Shown here: positions 1 to 8,473 of the stretch, piece by piece
How positions within the stretch are numbered: the stretch's first letter is position 1
How the letters are laid out: the number at the start of each line of letters is the position of its first letter
From: an uncultured Armatimonadota bacterium
GTDB taxonomy: Bacteria > Armatimonadota > Armatimonadia > Armatimonadales > Armatimonadaceae
DNA length: 40,958 nt
Assembly (NCBI GenBank): GCA_903910385.1
Contig: CAIVZM010000078.1
Span: forward strand, 1 to 40,958
Direction of reading: 5' to 3'
Notes under the pieces: generated by a model
The model's database searches: none
Told to the model about the DNA's origin: nothing
Seen by the model: only the letters and a program-made list of their open reading frames with translations
Translations under genes and position numbers: made by a program

Positions 1-138
1 CATAGTCGTCACCGTGGTCCGTGCGGTTTTCTGTGGAATCTGGCGGCGGGACTGATTGCGTATTGCCACCAGCCTACGAAGCCGTCGCTGCACCTGCGAG
101 ACGTGGGAGCATTGACCCAACCTTAACCCGAACTCACG

Positions 139-1317
139 TTAGTTAGCGCAATTCTGAACGAATGTCTTTACCTGAGAGACCTGTAGATTGGCGCCCCCCC
201 AGTACCCTGCCATACTTCCTTCCGGTTCGTTGACGATGTCATAACCGAGGACACGCGCCCGGTAAGGGCTTGCAGCGATGTGCTGAACCAGCGGTTTGAG
301 CGCATTATCCAGATAGGAGGTTTGCACGGTCGCATTAGTGACCATGGCGCTATGACCGCCCATGACGACCGTGCCATTGGTGGAACCACTATTCCACATC
401 CCAAAATCGATCAGGGTGAACAGGATATAGAGTTTGTTGGCACCCGCCATTTGCAAGAAGCGGTCGATATCCGGTAGGACATTGGCGTCCAGACCGGAGA
501 TTGTGCCATCGCTTCGGAATTCGGGGGAGTAACGACCATCGCCGAATACCCAGAAGCGGATGATACGAACTCCCTGTCCGTTCAGAGTCGCCATGCCGTT
601 ATTGAGACTGGTCCAGTCGGTGTATTTTCCCCATCCGCCTGTTCCGAAATCCGTAGCATAGTTGTACCAGGGGTAGTTCGCCCCCAGTAAGTAGGTACTG
701 GAACCATTCCAGTCGATGACGCTTCCGGGACCGACTACCACGACCGCCATCAATGCGAAATTGACGGTAACCGTCGCGCCATTGGCGATGGTGGTCGCGG
801 AAGTGGCGTTTTGATAGCCGGCGGCGACAACGGAAACAGTAAGGCTTGCCACCGGGGCTTTCGCGAAACGGTAGAAACCGTTAATATCTGTGGTCGCTTG
901 CAACATCGTACCAGCGATGCTAACGGTGACGTTTGAGATCGGCTTCAATGTAACGACATCACTGACCGTTCCGCTGATACTGCCATAGTTCGGCGATAAA
1001 ACGAGGTTCGGCGCTGTGACGGTTTTGCTGGCAGATACCTGCACCGTGACCGACTTAGAGGTGAAAAATGTGGCGGTGGCTGTTATCGATTGAGTTCCGG
1101 TGGGAACGCCGGAGAGAGTATACTTACCTGTAGCGTCCGTGGTAGTCGTCTTGCCGCCAGCGGAAACTCCTGCACTGGAGATCGCTGCGCCGGTAGCGTC
1201 CACAACCTTGCCGGTCACTGTTCCTGAGCCTCCTGCCGCACTGGCAGGGATTCCTGAACCGAGCGTAAGGACGAACGCAAACAAAGCCAAGACAGAAACG
1301 AAAGAACGTAACACCAT
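139..1317 (-). CDS. Secreted CarboxypepD_reg / GH5-like protein, truncated
   Basis: The 392-residue product opens with a signal peptide (cleavage near ASA-AGG, about residue 27). Two carboxypeptidase-regulatory-like beta-sandwich repeats follow (about 30-108 and 110-190, each with a T(D/T)xxGxY/F core). Then comes the first half of a TIM-barrel hydrolase: a LLGANYPWYNY start, the RIIRFWVFGDGR strand, and GYDIVNEPEG, whose NEP matches the strand-4 acid/base glutamate of clan A (GH5-type) enzymes. The protein stops 27 residues later, so the half holding the nucleophile glutamate is missing. An AAAGGA ribosome site lies 7 bases before the ATG. After the stop, continuation-like pieces (REFGL, then KVGSML) occur in two different frames, which suggests a decayed or frameshifted gene, but the window ends too soon to tell. 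The CAZy family is a guess; the fold is more secure. Confidence 0.7.
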   Translation of the reverse strand: MVLRSFVSVLALFAFVLTLGSGIPASAAGGSGTVTGKVVDATGAAISSAGVSAGGKTTTTDATGKYTLSGVPTGTQSITATATFFTSKSVTVQVSASKTVTAPNLVLSPNYGSISGTVSDVVTLKPISNVTVSIAGTMLQATTDINGFYRFAKAPVASLTVSVVAAGYQNATSATTIANGATVTVNFALMAVVVVGPGSVIDWNGSSTYLLGANYPWYNYATDFGTGGWGKYTDWTSLNNGMATLNGQGVRIIRFWVFGDGRYSPEFRSDGTISGLDANVLPDIDRFLQMAGANKLYILFTLIDFGMWNSGSTNGTVVMGGHSAMVTNATVQTSYLDNALKPLVQHIAASPYRARVLGYDIVNEPEGSMAGYWGGANLQVSQVKTFVQNCAN

Positions 1318-1582
1318 TGCCGTTTCCTTTCTTTTTAGGCAGGTAACAATCAGATACGGCGACTTCTGTAGCGGGATTCAGGGAGTCACCTTTATTTGCA
1401 CGAGATTCTGATCGCTACTAAAAAAGTGTAACACAGAATCATGAAATTAGATTAATGAGATTTTAAGGAATTTAATGTGTTTTTGGTTATTTATAACCGT
1501 TCTTTTCTCTTTTGTATCCTGACTTAAAAATATTTAAAGATTTCAGGAATCACGAGAGGAATTGACGAATAGAAGTGAAGCC
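1318..1582. other. AT-rich divergent intergenic region
   Basis: This 265-base spacer separates two divergently read genes and must hold both promoters. It is clearly richer in A and T between about 1430 and 1550 than the genes around it. I could not pick a convincing -35/-10 pair on either strand, and I see no hairpin or operator palindrome. Confidence 0.5.
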
Positions 1583-4500
1583 ATGAAATCTGTGTTAATA
1601 GTCGCTTTTTGCATAACGATACCCTGCGCTATGAGCGCGTTCGGGCAGCAAGCCGTCAAAACGCCTCCCGTAGCGACGCCCGCCGATATCGAACAGTTTG
1701 AGAAAAAGGTTCGCCCTTTGCTGGTGGATAACTGTGTCGCCTGCCATAGCGGAGACCATCCGCAAGGTGGACTGCGATTCGATCCTATTGACGCTGCATT
1801 CAAAAGAGGGGCGCACGGATCAGCGCTCGTTCCCGGTGATCCGGATAAAAGTTTGATGATTCAGGCGGTTCGACGCGCTCGTGGCATCGCTGCCATGCCC
1901 CCTTCCAATCATCTTTCCCCTGAACAGGTTGCCATTCTGACGGACTGGGTGCAACGAGGCGCACCGATACCTGCCAAAAAGTCAGCCACTGTCGTCACGA
2001 AGGGATTTCCGCTGGCGCAACGCCGACAATTCTGGTCATACCGTCCCGTCCTGCGTCCTGTTGTGCCCGTCGTTAAGAACCGGCAGGTCATCTTTAACCC
2101 GATTGATGCATTTCTGCAGGCGAAGCGCGAGGCGAATGGACTTACTGTCGCTCCTCCGACGGATAAGAATACGTTGATCCGTCGCGTCACCTATGACCTG
2201 ACAGGACTGCCCCCGACTCCACAAGAGGTCAATACATTTCTCGCGGATAAATCGCCGAACGCGTATGAGAAAGTCGTGGATCGTCTGCTGGCGTCTCCCC
2301 ACTATGGCGAACGGTGGGCGCGACACTGGCTAGACCTGACACGGTATGCCGAATCCCTTGGTCATGAGTTCGATTTTTCCATCTTCAACGCGCACCATTA
2401 CCGGGATTATGTCATTCGTTCCTTCAACGCTGATGTGCCTTATGACCAGTTCATAAGGGAGCATCTGGCGGGCGATTTAATGTCCTCTCCTCGCCGCGAC
2501 CCGACAAGCGGCGTCAATGAGTCTCTCTTGGCGACCGGATTCTTCTTTCTGGGAGAAGGCAAGCACTCTCCCGTGGATGTTCGACAAGAACAATCCGACC
2601 GAATTGACAACCAGATAGATGTTCTCGGCAAGACATTCCTCGCGCAGACCCTTGCCTGCGCCCGCTGCCATGACCACAAGTTCGATCCCATTCCTACCCG
2701 TGACTACTATGCCCTATACGGCATTCTGAAAAGTTCGCGGTATCAGCAGGCATTTACCACTCCTGACTCTGTATTTAAAGTAGCGAAGGAGGCGATCTCG
2801 GAGCAAAAACGATCTTATGACCGAGTCGCTCTCGCCGCACGTTGGCGCGATAACCTTGCGAGTCTTGATGATACTCAACTTCTGAAAATCCTTCAGGATC
2901 CAAAGGTGAACGACGCTCTCAGTAAAGCGAATGGAACTCCGATTGCACCATTGACAAAATGGGTTCCGTCCGGCCCCGCCTTTACCTCGTTGTCCGCGCC
3001 GGGCGACCTCATTCTTTCTGAGTCGATGCTTCCTGCACTGATTGCCCGGCCGGCGGCGAATAGCGCTCGTCTGTCCCGCGCCTTTCAGGGCGTTTTGCGC
3101 TCTCCTACCTTCACGATAGATAAGGATTTTCTTCATCTGAGATTAGCGGGTCAGGGTGGTCGTATTTCGATTGTTGTCGATAACTTCATGATGATTCGTG
3201 ACCCGCTGTACGGCGTACTGGGGCAGGGGGTGGACAATCCTTCGCTCCAATGGCGCACCATCGACCTGAAGACCTGGAAAGGACATGAAGCGTATATCGA
3301 ACTTGCCGATAGCTCTGTCCCCATTCCCGGAACTGTGGATTATCCGGTGTTGCCTAAAGAAGCCTACCAGCCAGGCAATACATGGATTTCCCTGACCGAT
3401 GCCGTGCTATCCGATACCGCTAATCCGGCGGCGCGACCACTGGATCATCCGGGTGCGCCATCCGATATTCGTAAAATCCTGACGGAGACGCTCGACCGAT
3501 GGGCGCAAGACAGAACGACCAGCATGGATGTCACCGGGTTGACATGGTGGAACGAACTTCTGCAGGCGCGGCTGCTGAATTTATCGCCTTTGACCGAGGT
3601 AACGGCGAGAATCGCAAAAATTGAGGCTTCGATCCCAGCTCCCGAAAGGGCGCTAGCGATCTGTGATGGAACCGGGCGCGACGAACGCATCTTTGTCAGG
3701 GGCAGTCATAAGACGCCGGGTGATGTAGCGCCCCGACTCCAGCTTGCCTCCCTCTTTACGGAAGCCGCTCCAATGCCCGCCATCGCCGGAAGTGGAAGAC
3801 GCGAACTGGCGGAGCGCATCGCCTCACCGACCCACCCCCTGACCGCCCGCGTCATGGTCAATCGTCTCTGGAAGCATCATTTTGGGACGGGTATCGTCGC
3901 ATCTACCGATGACTTCGGGCATATGGGCGAGAAACCTAGCCACCCGGAACTGCTGGACTGGCTGGCAAGCGAGTTTGTTGGACAGGGCTGGAGCCTCAAG
4001 AAAATGAACCGCCTGATAGTCCTTTCCAACGCATACCGAATGAAAAGCGCGGCAACGGATGTCGCTGCCGAAAAGAAAGACCCTCGAAATATCTATCTTC
4101 ATCGGATGCCCGTGCGACGCCTGGAAGCTGAACAGGTGCGCGATGGTCTTCTGGCGGTTTCCGGACGACTGGACTCTACTCTTTATGGGCCGAGCGTACA
4201 CCCTTACCTGATGGGGCAGGATGGGCGCGGTTACCCCCCGACGGGTTCACTCGATGGTGATGGTCGCCGCACCATTTATCAAGAGGTTCGTCGCAATTTC
4301 CCGTCGCTGTTTTTGATGGCATTCGACTTCCCGACACCGTTTACCACCATCGGGCGTCGTACCGTCTCCAATGTTCCGGCGCAATCATTGACTCTAATGA
4401 ACAGTGATTTTGTCTGGCAACAATCGGAAGTCTGGGCGGATCGTATGTTGAAAACGCAAAAAGATGCGTCCATCGAAACAAAGATACGATTTCTGTACGA

Positions 4501-4639
4501 GACCGCTTTCGCCCGTCCGCCCTCTATTGCTGAGCGAGATGCGATTCAGGCATACTTGAATGGCAAAAATGACCGAACGACATGGACGGAAATCTGCCAT
4601 GCTTTGTACAACGCGAAAGAGTTTATCTACGTCTTTTGA
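1583..4639 (+). CDS. PSD1-type cytochrome (PSCyt1 + DUF1549 + DUF1553)
   Basis: This 1018-residue exported protein belongs to the large c-type-cytochrome-like family abundant in Planctomycetes, Verrucomicrobia and Armatimonadota. From the ATG at 1583 the order is: signal peptide (1-21), a PSCyt1 domain with the haem-binding CVACH at 51-55, DUF1549 (about 165-370) with the LTGLPPTP and GERWARHWLDL signatures and a second haem-like CARCH at 359-363, then DUF1553 (about 725-1000) with MVNRLWKHHFGTG at 758. The frame is open further upstream to a TTG at 1562. I prefer the ATG because it begins directly with the signal peptide, though neither start has an ideal ribosome site. The next gene encodes the DUF1501 partner that nearly always accompanies this family. 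The biochemical role is unknown; an exported redox role linked to polymer breakdown is the usual proposal. Confidence 0.93.
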   Translation: MKSVLIVAFCITIPCAMSAFGQQAVKTPPVATPADIEQFEKKVRPLLVDNCVACHSGDHPQGGLRFDPIDAAFKRGAHGSALVPGDPDKSLMIQAVRRARGIAAMPPSNHLSPEQVAILTDWVQRGAPIPAKKSATVVTKGFPLAQRRQFWSYRPVLRPVVPVVKNRQVIFNPIDAFLQAKREANGLTVAPPTDKNTLIRRVTYDLTGLPPTPQEVNTFLADKSPNAYEKVVDRLLASPHYGERWARHWLDLTRYAESLGHEFDFSIFNAHHYRDYVIRSFNADVPYDQFIREHLAGDLMSSPRRDPTSGVNESLLATGFFFLGEGKHSPVDVRQEQSDRIDNQIDVLGKTFLAQTLACARCHDHKFDPIPTRDYYALYGILKSSRYQQAFTTPDSVFKVAKEAISEQKRSYDRVALAARWRDNLASLDDTQLLKILQDPKVNDALSKANGTPIAPLTKWVPSGPAFTSLSAPGDLILSESMLPALIARPAANSARLSRAFQGVLRSPTFTIDKDFLHLRLAGQGGRISIVVDNFMMIRDPLYGVLGQGVDNPSLQWRTIDLKTWKGHEAYIELADSSVPIPGTVDYPVLPKEAYQPGNTWISLTDAVLSDTANPAARPLDHPGAPSDIRKILTETLDRWAQDRTTSMDVTGLTWWNELLQARLLNLSPLTEVTARIAKIEASIPAPERALAICDGTGRDERIFVRGSHKTPGDVAPRLQLASLFTEAAPMPAIAGSGRRELAERIASPTHPLTARVMVNRLWKHHFGTGIVASTDDFGHMGEKPSHPELLDWLASEFVGQGWSLKKMNRLIVLSNAYRMKSAATDVAAEKKDPRNIYLHRMPVRRLEAEQVRDGLLAVSGRLDSTLYGPSVHPYLMGQDGRGYPPTGSLDGDGRRTIYQEVRRNFPSLFLMAFDFPTPFTTIGRRTVSNVPAQSLTLMNSDFVWQQSEVWADRMLKTQKDASIETKIRFLYETAFARPPSIAERDAIQAYLNGKNDRTTWTEICHALYNAKEFIYVF

Positions 4640-4727
4640 TCTATGCCGGATGTTTCGTAAGGATCCGTGAAGCGATTTCTTAAAGCGATTTCTCAACCGG
4701 GCAGTTGTAGTAGGGGTATAATTCACT

Positions 4728-6176
4728 ATGCATATTGAAGGTCCTCCGTGTGGGCGCGTTCGGCGTCCTCTGACGCGGCGCGAAATGCTGGCGTCCTGTG
4801 CGAATGGCTTTGGCGGGCTTGCCATGCTCAGCTTGCTTGCCGGGGAATCTCAGGCGAGCGATAGCGGGGCAGAGGGGCGTAAGGTTATCCACGGACTGAG
4901 CGGTCTTCACCATCCCGCCCGCGCTAAAGCGGTAATTTTTCTGTACATGGATGGTGGCCCATCACAGATGGACACATTCGATCCCAAGACCCGACTGGAT
5001 CGAGACAACGGAAAACCGCTTCCTTTTCCGGTTCCTGCCACTCAGTTCAATAGCAACGGGACTATTCTCAAGAGCCCCTGGGAATTCAAGCAATACGGGC
5101 AGAGCGGTCTGCCAGTCAGTTCATTGTTCCCCGAAGTCGCTACCTGCGCCGACGATCTGTGCGTGATCCGTTCAATGACCAGCAATTTTTCGGAGCATAC
5201 GAACGCCAACTACTTCCTGCATACTGGAAGCGGTCAACAGGGACGCCCTTCCATGGGAGCCTGGACAACGTATGGACTTGGCAGTGAAAGTCAGGATCTG
5301 CCCGGTTTTGTCGTTCTTAGTGGCGGATTGATTCCTCCCGGCGGGGCGGATTGCTTCGGAAGCGGTTTCTTGCCCCCGGATTATCAGGGATCAGTCTTTC
5401 GACAGGGGGCGAAGCCGATTCCCAATCTCGAACGTCGTGAACCGACCGAAGCGGAACAGCAACGGCAATTAGCCCTCGTGCGTCAGTTAGACCGCAGTCT
5501 AATGGGTCGTGTCGGCGCGACTCCTGCGGTCGAATCCGCGATTGCAAACCATGAACTGGCGTTCCGCATGCAACGCACCGTCCCGGAACTGACCGATATT
5601 TCAAAAGAATCCGAGGCGACGAAGCGTCTCTACGGGTTGGACAGCGACTACGCCCCGACGCGCAACTATGGGACGCAATGTCTGCTGGCGCGACGATTGG
5701 TAGAACGAGGTGTCCGCTTTATCGAACTTACCTGCCCCCCGACCGGTGGCGACCGCTGGGATCAGCATGGCAACCTGAAAGTTGGTCATGAGAATAACGC
5801 TCGCGCCGTCGACAAGCCTATCGCTGGGCTGCTTAAGGACTTGAAATCACGCGGACTGCTGGATTCTACCCTTGTCCTGTGGGGCGGTGAGTTCGGGCGC
5901 ACTCCGATGGCGCAGGGCACGGACGGTCGCGATCATAACCCGTTCGGATTTACGATGTGGATGGCGGGCGGTGGCGTCAAAGCCGGGAGCGTCTACGGCG
6001 CGACCGACGAGTTCGGCTATTACGCCGTCGAGGGCAAAATGGAGATGTACGACCTCCACGCCACTATGCTACACCTCCTCGGCGTCGACCATAAGCGCCT
6101 CACCGTTCGTTTCGGAGGTCGCGATATGCGCCTTACTGATGTCCACGGCAACGTTATCCATGAGTTGGTGGGATGA
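4728..6176 (+). CDS. DUF1501 family Tat-exported protein
   Basis: This 482-residue protein carries a twin-arginine export signal (TRREML at 16-21, then a hydrophobic stretch GGLAMLSLLAG), so it is probably exported folded. The body is a DUF1501 domain, related to the alkaline phosphatase/sulfatase fold: AVIFLYMDGGPSQMDTFDP near the start, HTNANYFLHTG in the middle, and LVLWGGEFGRTP...GRDHNP near the end, whose Asp/His residues sit where the superfamily binds metal. It follows the PSD1 cytochrome by 88 bases on the same strand. The two families are strongly linked across genomes, so they probably act together. An AGGGG motif lies 12 bases before the ATG. No enzymatic activity can be assigned with confidence. 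Confidence 0.92.
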   Translation: MHIEGPPCGRVRRPLTRREMLASCANGFGGLAMLSLLAGESQASDSGAEGRKVIHGLSGLHHPARAKAVIFLYMDGGPSQMDTFDPKTRLDRDNGKPLPFPVPATQFNSNGTILKSPWEFKQYGQSGLPVSSLFPEVATCADDLCVIRSMTSNFSEHTNANYFLHTGSGQQGRPSMGAWTTYGLGSESQDLPGFVVLSGGLIPPGGADCFGSGFLPPDYQGSVFRQGAKPIPNLERREPTEAEQQRQLALVRQLDRSLMGRVGATPAVESAIANHELAFRMQRTVPELTDISKESEATKRLYGLDSDYAPTRNYGTQCLLARRLVERGVRFIELTCPPTGGDRWDQHGNLKVGHENNARAVDKPIAGLLKDLKSRGLLDSTLVLWGGEFGRTPMAQGTDGRDHNPFGFTMWMAGGGVKAGSVYGATDEFGYYAVEGKMEMYDLHATMLHLLGVDHKRLTVRFGGRDMRLTDVHGNVIHELVG

Positions 6177-6244
6177 CTGTCATTTTTCCCGGTTCATGTG
6201 AGCGGTCCGTGATGACTTCCTGTGGAGATTTTTCGGCGCTCGAT

Positions 6245-7327
6245 TTACCCGTCAGGGCGTCGGGCGTCCAACCATATCGTCAGCACGAAATGTGGAAAGG
6301 TCAACGCCGCAATCAAGGCAAGATAGAGAGATACGAACCCTCCGACACTCTGCACAGTAGGCGCCCAGTACAGGTAGACTCCCCCTAGCAGCGACAGCGA
6401 TGCCCCCATAATAAGCAATGTTTGCTGTCCGAATCGCAATGCTGCCGCGCCTACATAGCCACCGGAGCACAGGCTACGTAAATTATCGTCCAACAGCAAC
6501 AATCGGGCGATGTGGCGCAGACCATGCCATAGACAGAAGTAAATCCCTATAGCGAAAATTGGGTCAGCGAAAGCGAAGACGGTGTAGAGCAGCCCTACCT
6601 CACCGGCGTCCTCTCGAAACTTGCCCTTGTGCCGCATTGCACTTTCCCAACCGCCGTTACTCTGAAAAGAACGTATCATGTAGAGAACGACGAGCGCTCC
6701 CAGAACGAACAAACCTACACGGCATGTCAAAGGCGGCAACCACTGTTTCCAGAGTTCCGGTCCCACAGGCGTCAGGTTGCTACTGTCGCGGAATCGACTG
6801 GTAATATCCGCCGCTGCTTGGGCGAACGCTTGCGGATGCGTCAGAATTGGCAACGCGATTGGCGCTCCACCCCTTACCAGCCAGACAAGAAGCGATGCCA
6901 TGCGTCCCGTCCGAGCGTGACCCCAAATTCGCAAATAGGCGGCATCCCCCTGACCCCAGTGGAGCCAGGACATAGCGATAAACAACAGATAAGCGACGGT
7001 CGGCGCGAGGGGCCAGAGCGCGCCATATGCCGCAACAAGCGCCAGGTAGATAACGCAAAACGCCGCTACAAACGTAAGACGCAAAGGCGCACGTTCTGCG
7101 GCGGACATGACCCGATGATCCCACGCGCCATGCGGCAAACCCAGAAACAGCAAACTGACCAGAAACGGCAACAGACTGATGCGCCGAAGCAGGTCGGGCG
7201 GCAGAACGAGAGACAAAATGAGCGCCGTCGCTAGCGATGCCCACGCAGGGATCGTCACCCAGAATCTGAGATTCTTCACTGCCTCCGTCAATTCTGGCGT
7301 CTGCACTTCAGGTGTCGGGGCATTCAT
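6245..7327 (-). CDS. blh: Brp/Blh family beta-carotene 15,15'-dioxygenase
   Basis: This integral membrane enzyme splits beta-carotene into two retinal molecules, the chromophore of the rhodopsin encoded just upstream. The 360-residue protein is hydrophobic throughout, with about eight to ten membrane segments. It shows the histidines expected for the non-haem iron site and its surroundings: LGLPHGAWDH (H66, H71), SWLHWGQGD (H123), LWHGLRHIA (H268, H272) and TFPHFVLT (H346). The start is well supported by AAGGGGA 7 bases before the ATG. It lies 88 bases downstream of the rhodopsin gene on the same strand, and that gap contains a strong hairpin, so opsin and enzyme may be made in different amounts. 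No carotenoid biosynthesis gene is nearby, so beta-carotene must come from elsewhere in the genome. Confidence 0.93.
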   Translation of the reverse strand: MNAPTPEVQTPELTEAVKNLRFWVTIPAWASLATALILSLVLPPDLLRRISLLPFLVSLLFLGLPHGAWDHRVMSAAERAPLRLTFVAAFCVIYLALVAAYGALWPLAPTVAYLLFIAMSWLHWGQGDAAYLRIWGHARTGRMASLLVWLVRGGAPIALPILTHPQAFAQAAADITSRFRDSSNLTPVGPELWKQWLPPLTCRVGLFVLGALVVLYMIRSFQSNGGWESAMRHKGKFREDAGEVGLLYTVFAFADPIFAIGIYFCLWHGLRHIARLLLLDDNLRSLCSGGYVGAAALRFGQQTLLIMGASLSLLGGVYLYWAPTVQSVGGFVSLYLALIAALTFPHFVLTIWLDARRPDG

Positions 7328-7350
7328 AGTTAAATCCCCTTGCAGAGGAA

Positions 7351-7399
7351 GTTAAAGCCCCCTGTTCTTGAGATTACTCAACGTACAGGAGGCTTTAAC
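7351..7399 (-). terminator. Hairpin between rhodopsin and blh
   Basis: Two 15-base arms (7351-7365 and 7385-7399) are perfectly complementary on the minus-strand transcript, with one U-G wobble that only pairs in that orientation. Inside, 7368-7372 and 7377-7381 can form five more pairs. The stem begins 16 bases after the opsin stop and ends 23 bases before the blh ATG. No long U-run follows, so it may be a partial terminator, an mRNA-processing or 3'-protection site, or an attenuator setting the opsin-to-dioxygenase ratio. Confidence 0.7.
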
Positions 7400-7415
7400 T
7401 AAGTTACAAGAAGGG

Positions 7416-8195
7416 TTAATGCTCTACTGCAAGAGCGCCCACCGGGGCTTCCACCTTGTCCTGTTGCGTCTTAATGCGTATAATCGCATAAATCATCAAG
7501 CCATATATTGGTTTGGCGACTACGTCGGCAATCGAATATCCGACCTGACGACCCACCAGTGCAGTCGCGGCGTCCAGATGGAGAAATGGGAGAAGGTAGG
7601 CGATGGGATAGACTCCCCAGCTTGCCAGTAACAACCATCGCAAATTGCTCAGGAGGTCACGGACTTCCGGGGTCTCATTTGCCATTACAGTTCCGAGTTC
7701 GCCCCAGAGAACGTAGAGAATGTATACGAAGGGAATGGTGCTCAGAATGCCCCATACAAAGCGGGTAGTTGTATCTGCCGTAACTTCTCCGGGGTAGCCC
7801 AGAACAATCATCAGGATGGCGGCAATTACCAGGCGCGTCGTTAATCCGCTACGTTGCTTCGCCGTCAGGTTGAGAACGGCTATCAGTTCGGCGAGTAGTA
7901 GAGGGACTGTCAGAAGCCAGTCAGCATAGCGATACGCTTCATTAAAGCGTTCATTAGTCGGAGTGTAGGTTGCCCCCGTATGATTAAAGGCAGCGTTCCA
8001 ACTGGCGAACATTCGAACGTAGTGGTAGGCGGCGATACCGACAATAACCGCCGCAATCATAGTGACGCGCTGGTATTTGTAAGCGACAGTATTGCGCGCT
8101 AGCAAGAAAAAGACGAACGCCGCGCCCATAGCAGCAATGGTGAACGACAGCGCATTGTAGACCATATCATATTGGTCTAGCGAAAGATTAGGCAT
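7416..8195 (-). CDS. Xanthorhodopsin-like proton-pumping rhodopsin
   Basis: This is a seven-helix microbial rhodopsin of 259 residues that should pump protons outward in light. Helix B has YHY with H58, the histidine that partners the counterion in proteobacterial and xanthorhodopsin types. Helix C reads RYADWLLTVPLLLAEL, giving acceptor D92, T96 and donor E103 (the DTE pump motif) and L100 at the green/blue tuning site, which predicts green absorption. Helix G has ADVVAKP with the retinal lysine K228. Helix E reads FVWGILST, so G149 lies where bacteriorhodopsin has a bulky Trp138. In xanthorhodopsin and Gloeobacter rhodopsin the matching glycine opens a window for a carotenoid antenna. The blh gene for retinal synthesis follows. 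The ribosome site before the ATG is weak. Confidence 0.96.
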   Translation of the reverse strand: MPNLSLDQYDMVYNALSFTIAAMGAAFVFFLLARNTVAYKYQRVTMIAAVIVGIAAYHYVRMFASWNAAFNHTGATYTPTNERFNEAYRYADWLLTVPLLLAELIAVLNLTAKQRSGLTTRLVIAAILMIVLGYPGEVTADTTTRFVWGILSTIPFVYILYVLWGELGTVMANETPEVRDLLSNLRWLLLASWGVYPIAYLLPFLHLDAATALVGRQVGYSIADVVAKPIYGLMIYAIIRIKTQQDKVEAPVGALAVEH

Positions 8196-8267
8196 GAAAT
8201 CACGCTTTCTAACCGGAGAGTTAACCGCCCGGTATCCTGTTTCTATCCGGTGGTTGGGAAAGGCATT

Positions 8268-8295
8268 AGATTAACAAGAGTAGCGCTCTTAGCAA
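8268..8295 (-). promoter_or_regulatory. Candidate promoter for rhodopsin-blh
   Basis: On the minus strand a TTGCTA box (8290-8295) and a TAATCT box (8268-8273) are 16 bases apart, with a TGn extended -10 immediately before the second. This would give a leader of roughly 65 bases before the rhodopsin ATG. The match is moderate only. Confidence 0.4.
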
Positions 8296-8473
8296 TACAC
8301 TAACGACATTCCGTTACAATAACACATGGTGGAAGCAAGCGTTCCAGCTTTCTTTGTTGCTTTCTCCTATTTGTGAGAGGAGAGATTAGCCCCGTCAGGA
8401 AATGCTGTGTGCGATGCTCACGGCGAACAAATTCCCCCTCGGCTTGGGGGTGCCATTGTCTTGAGGTAAATCT
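8296..8473. other. Intergenic upstream of GH32-like gene
   Basis: This stretch holds the upstream region of the rightward GH32-like gene. It includes a TACAAT at 8315-8320 without a good -35, and a small imperfect stem around the TCTCCT...AGGAGA pair near 8365-8385. Nothing else is recognisable. Confidence 0.35.

Noticed and set aside
4671-4693. Direct repeat AGCGATTTCT, two copies
   Set aside because: Too short and only two copies; no sign of an iteron, attachment site or insertion scar.
4717-4722. Perfect TATAAT just before the DUF1501 gene
   Set aside because: Only 5 bases from the ATG and without a -35 at the right distance; leaderless transcription is possible but not supported.
6629-7234. 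201-codon open frame antisense to blh
   Set aside because: Arg/Gln-rich product opposite a conserved membrane enzyme; shadow frame.
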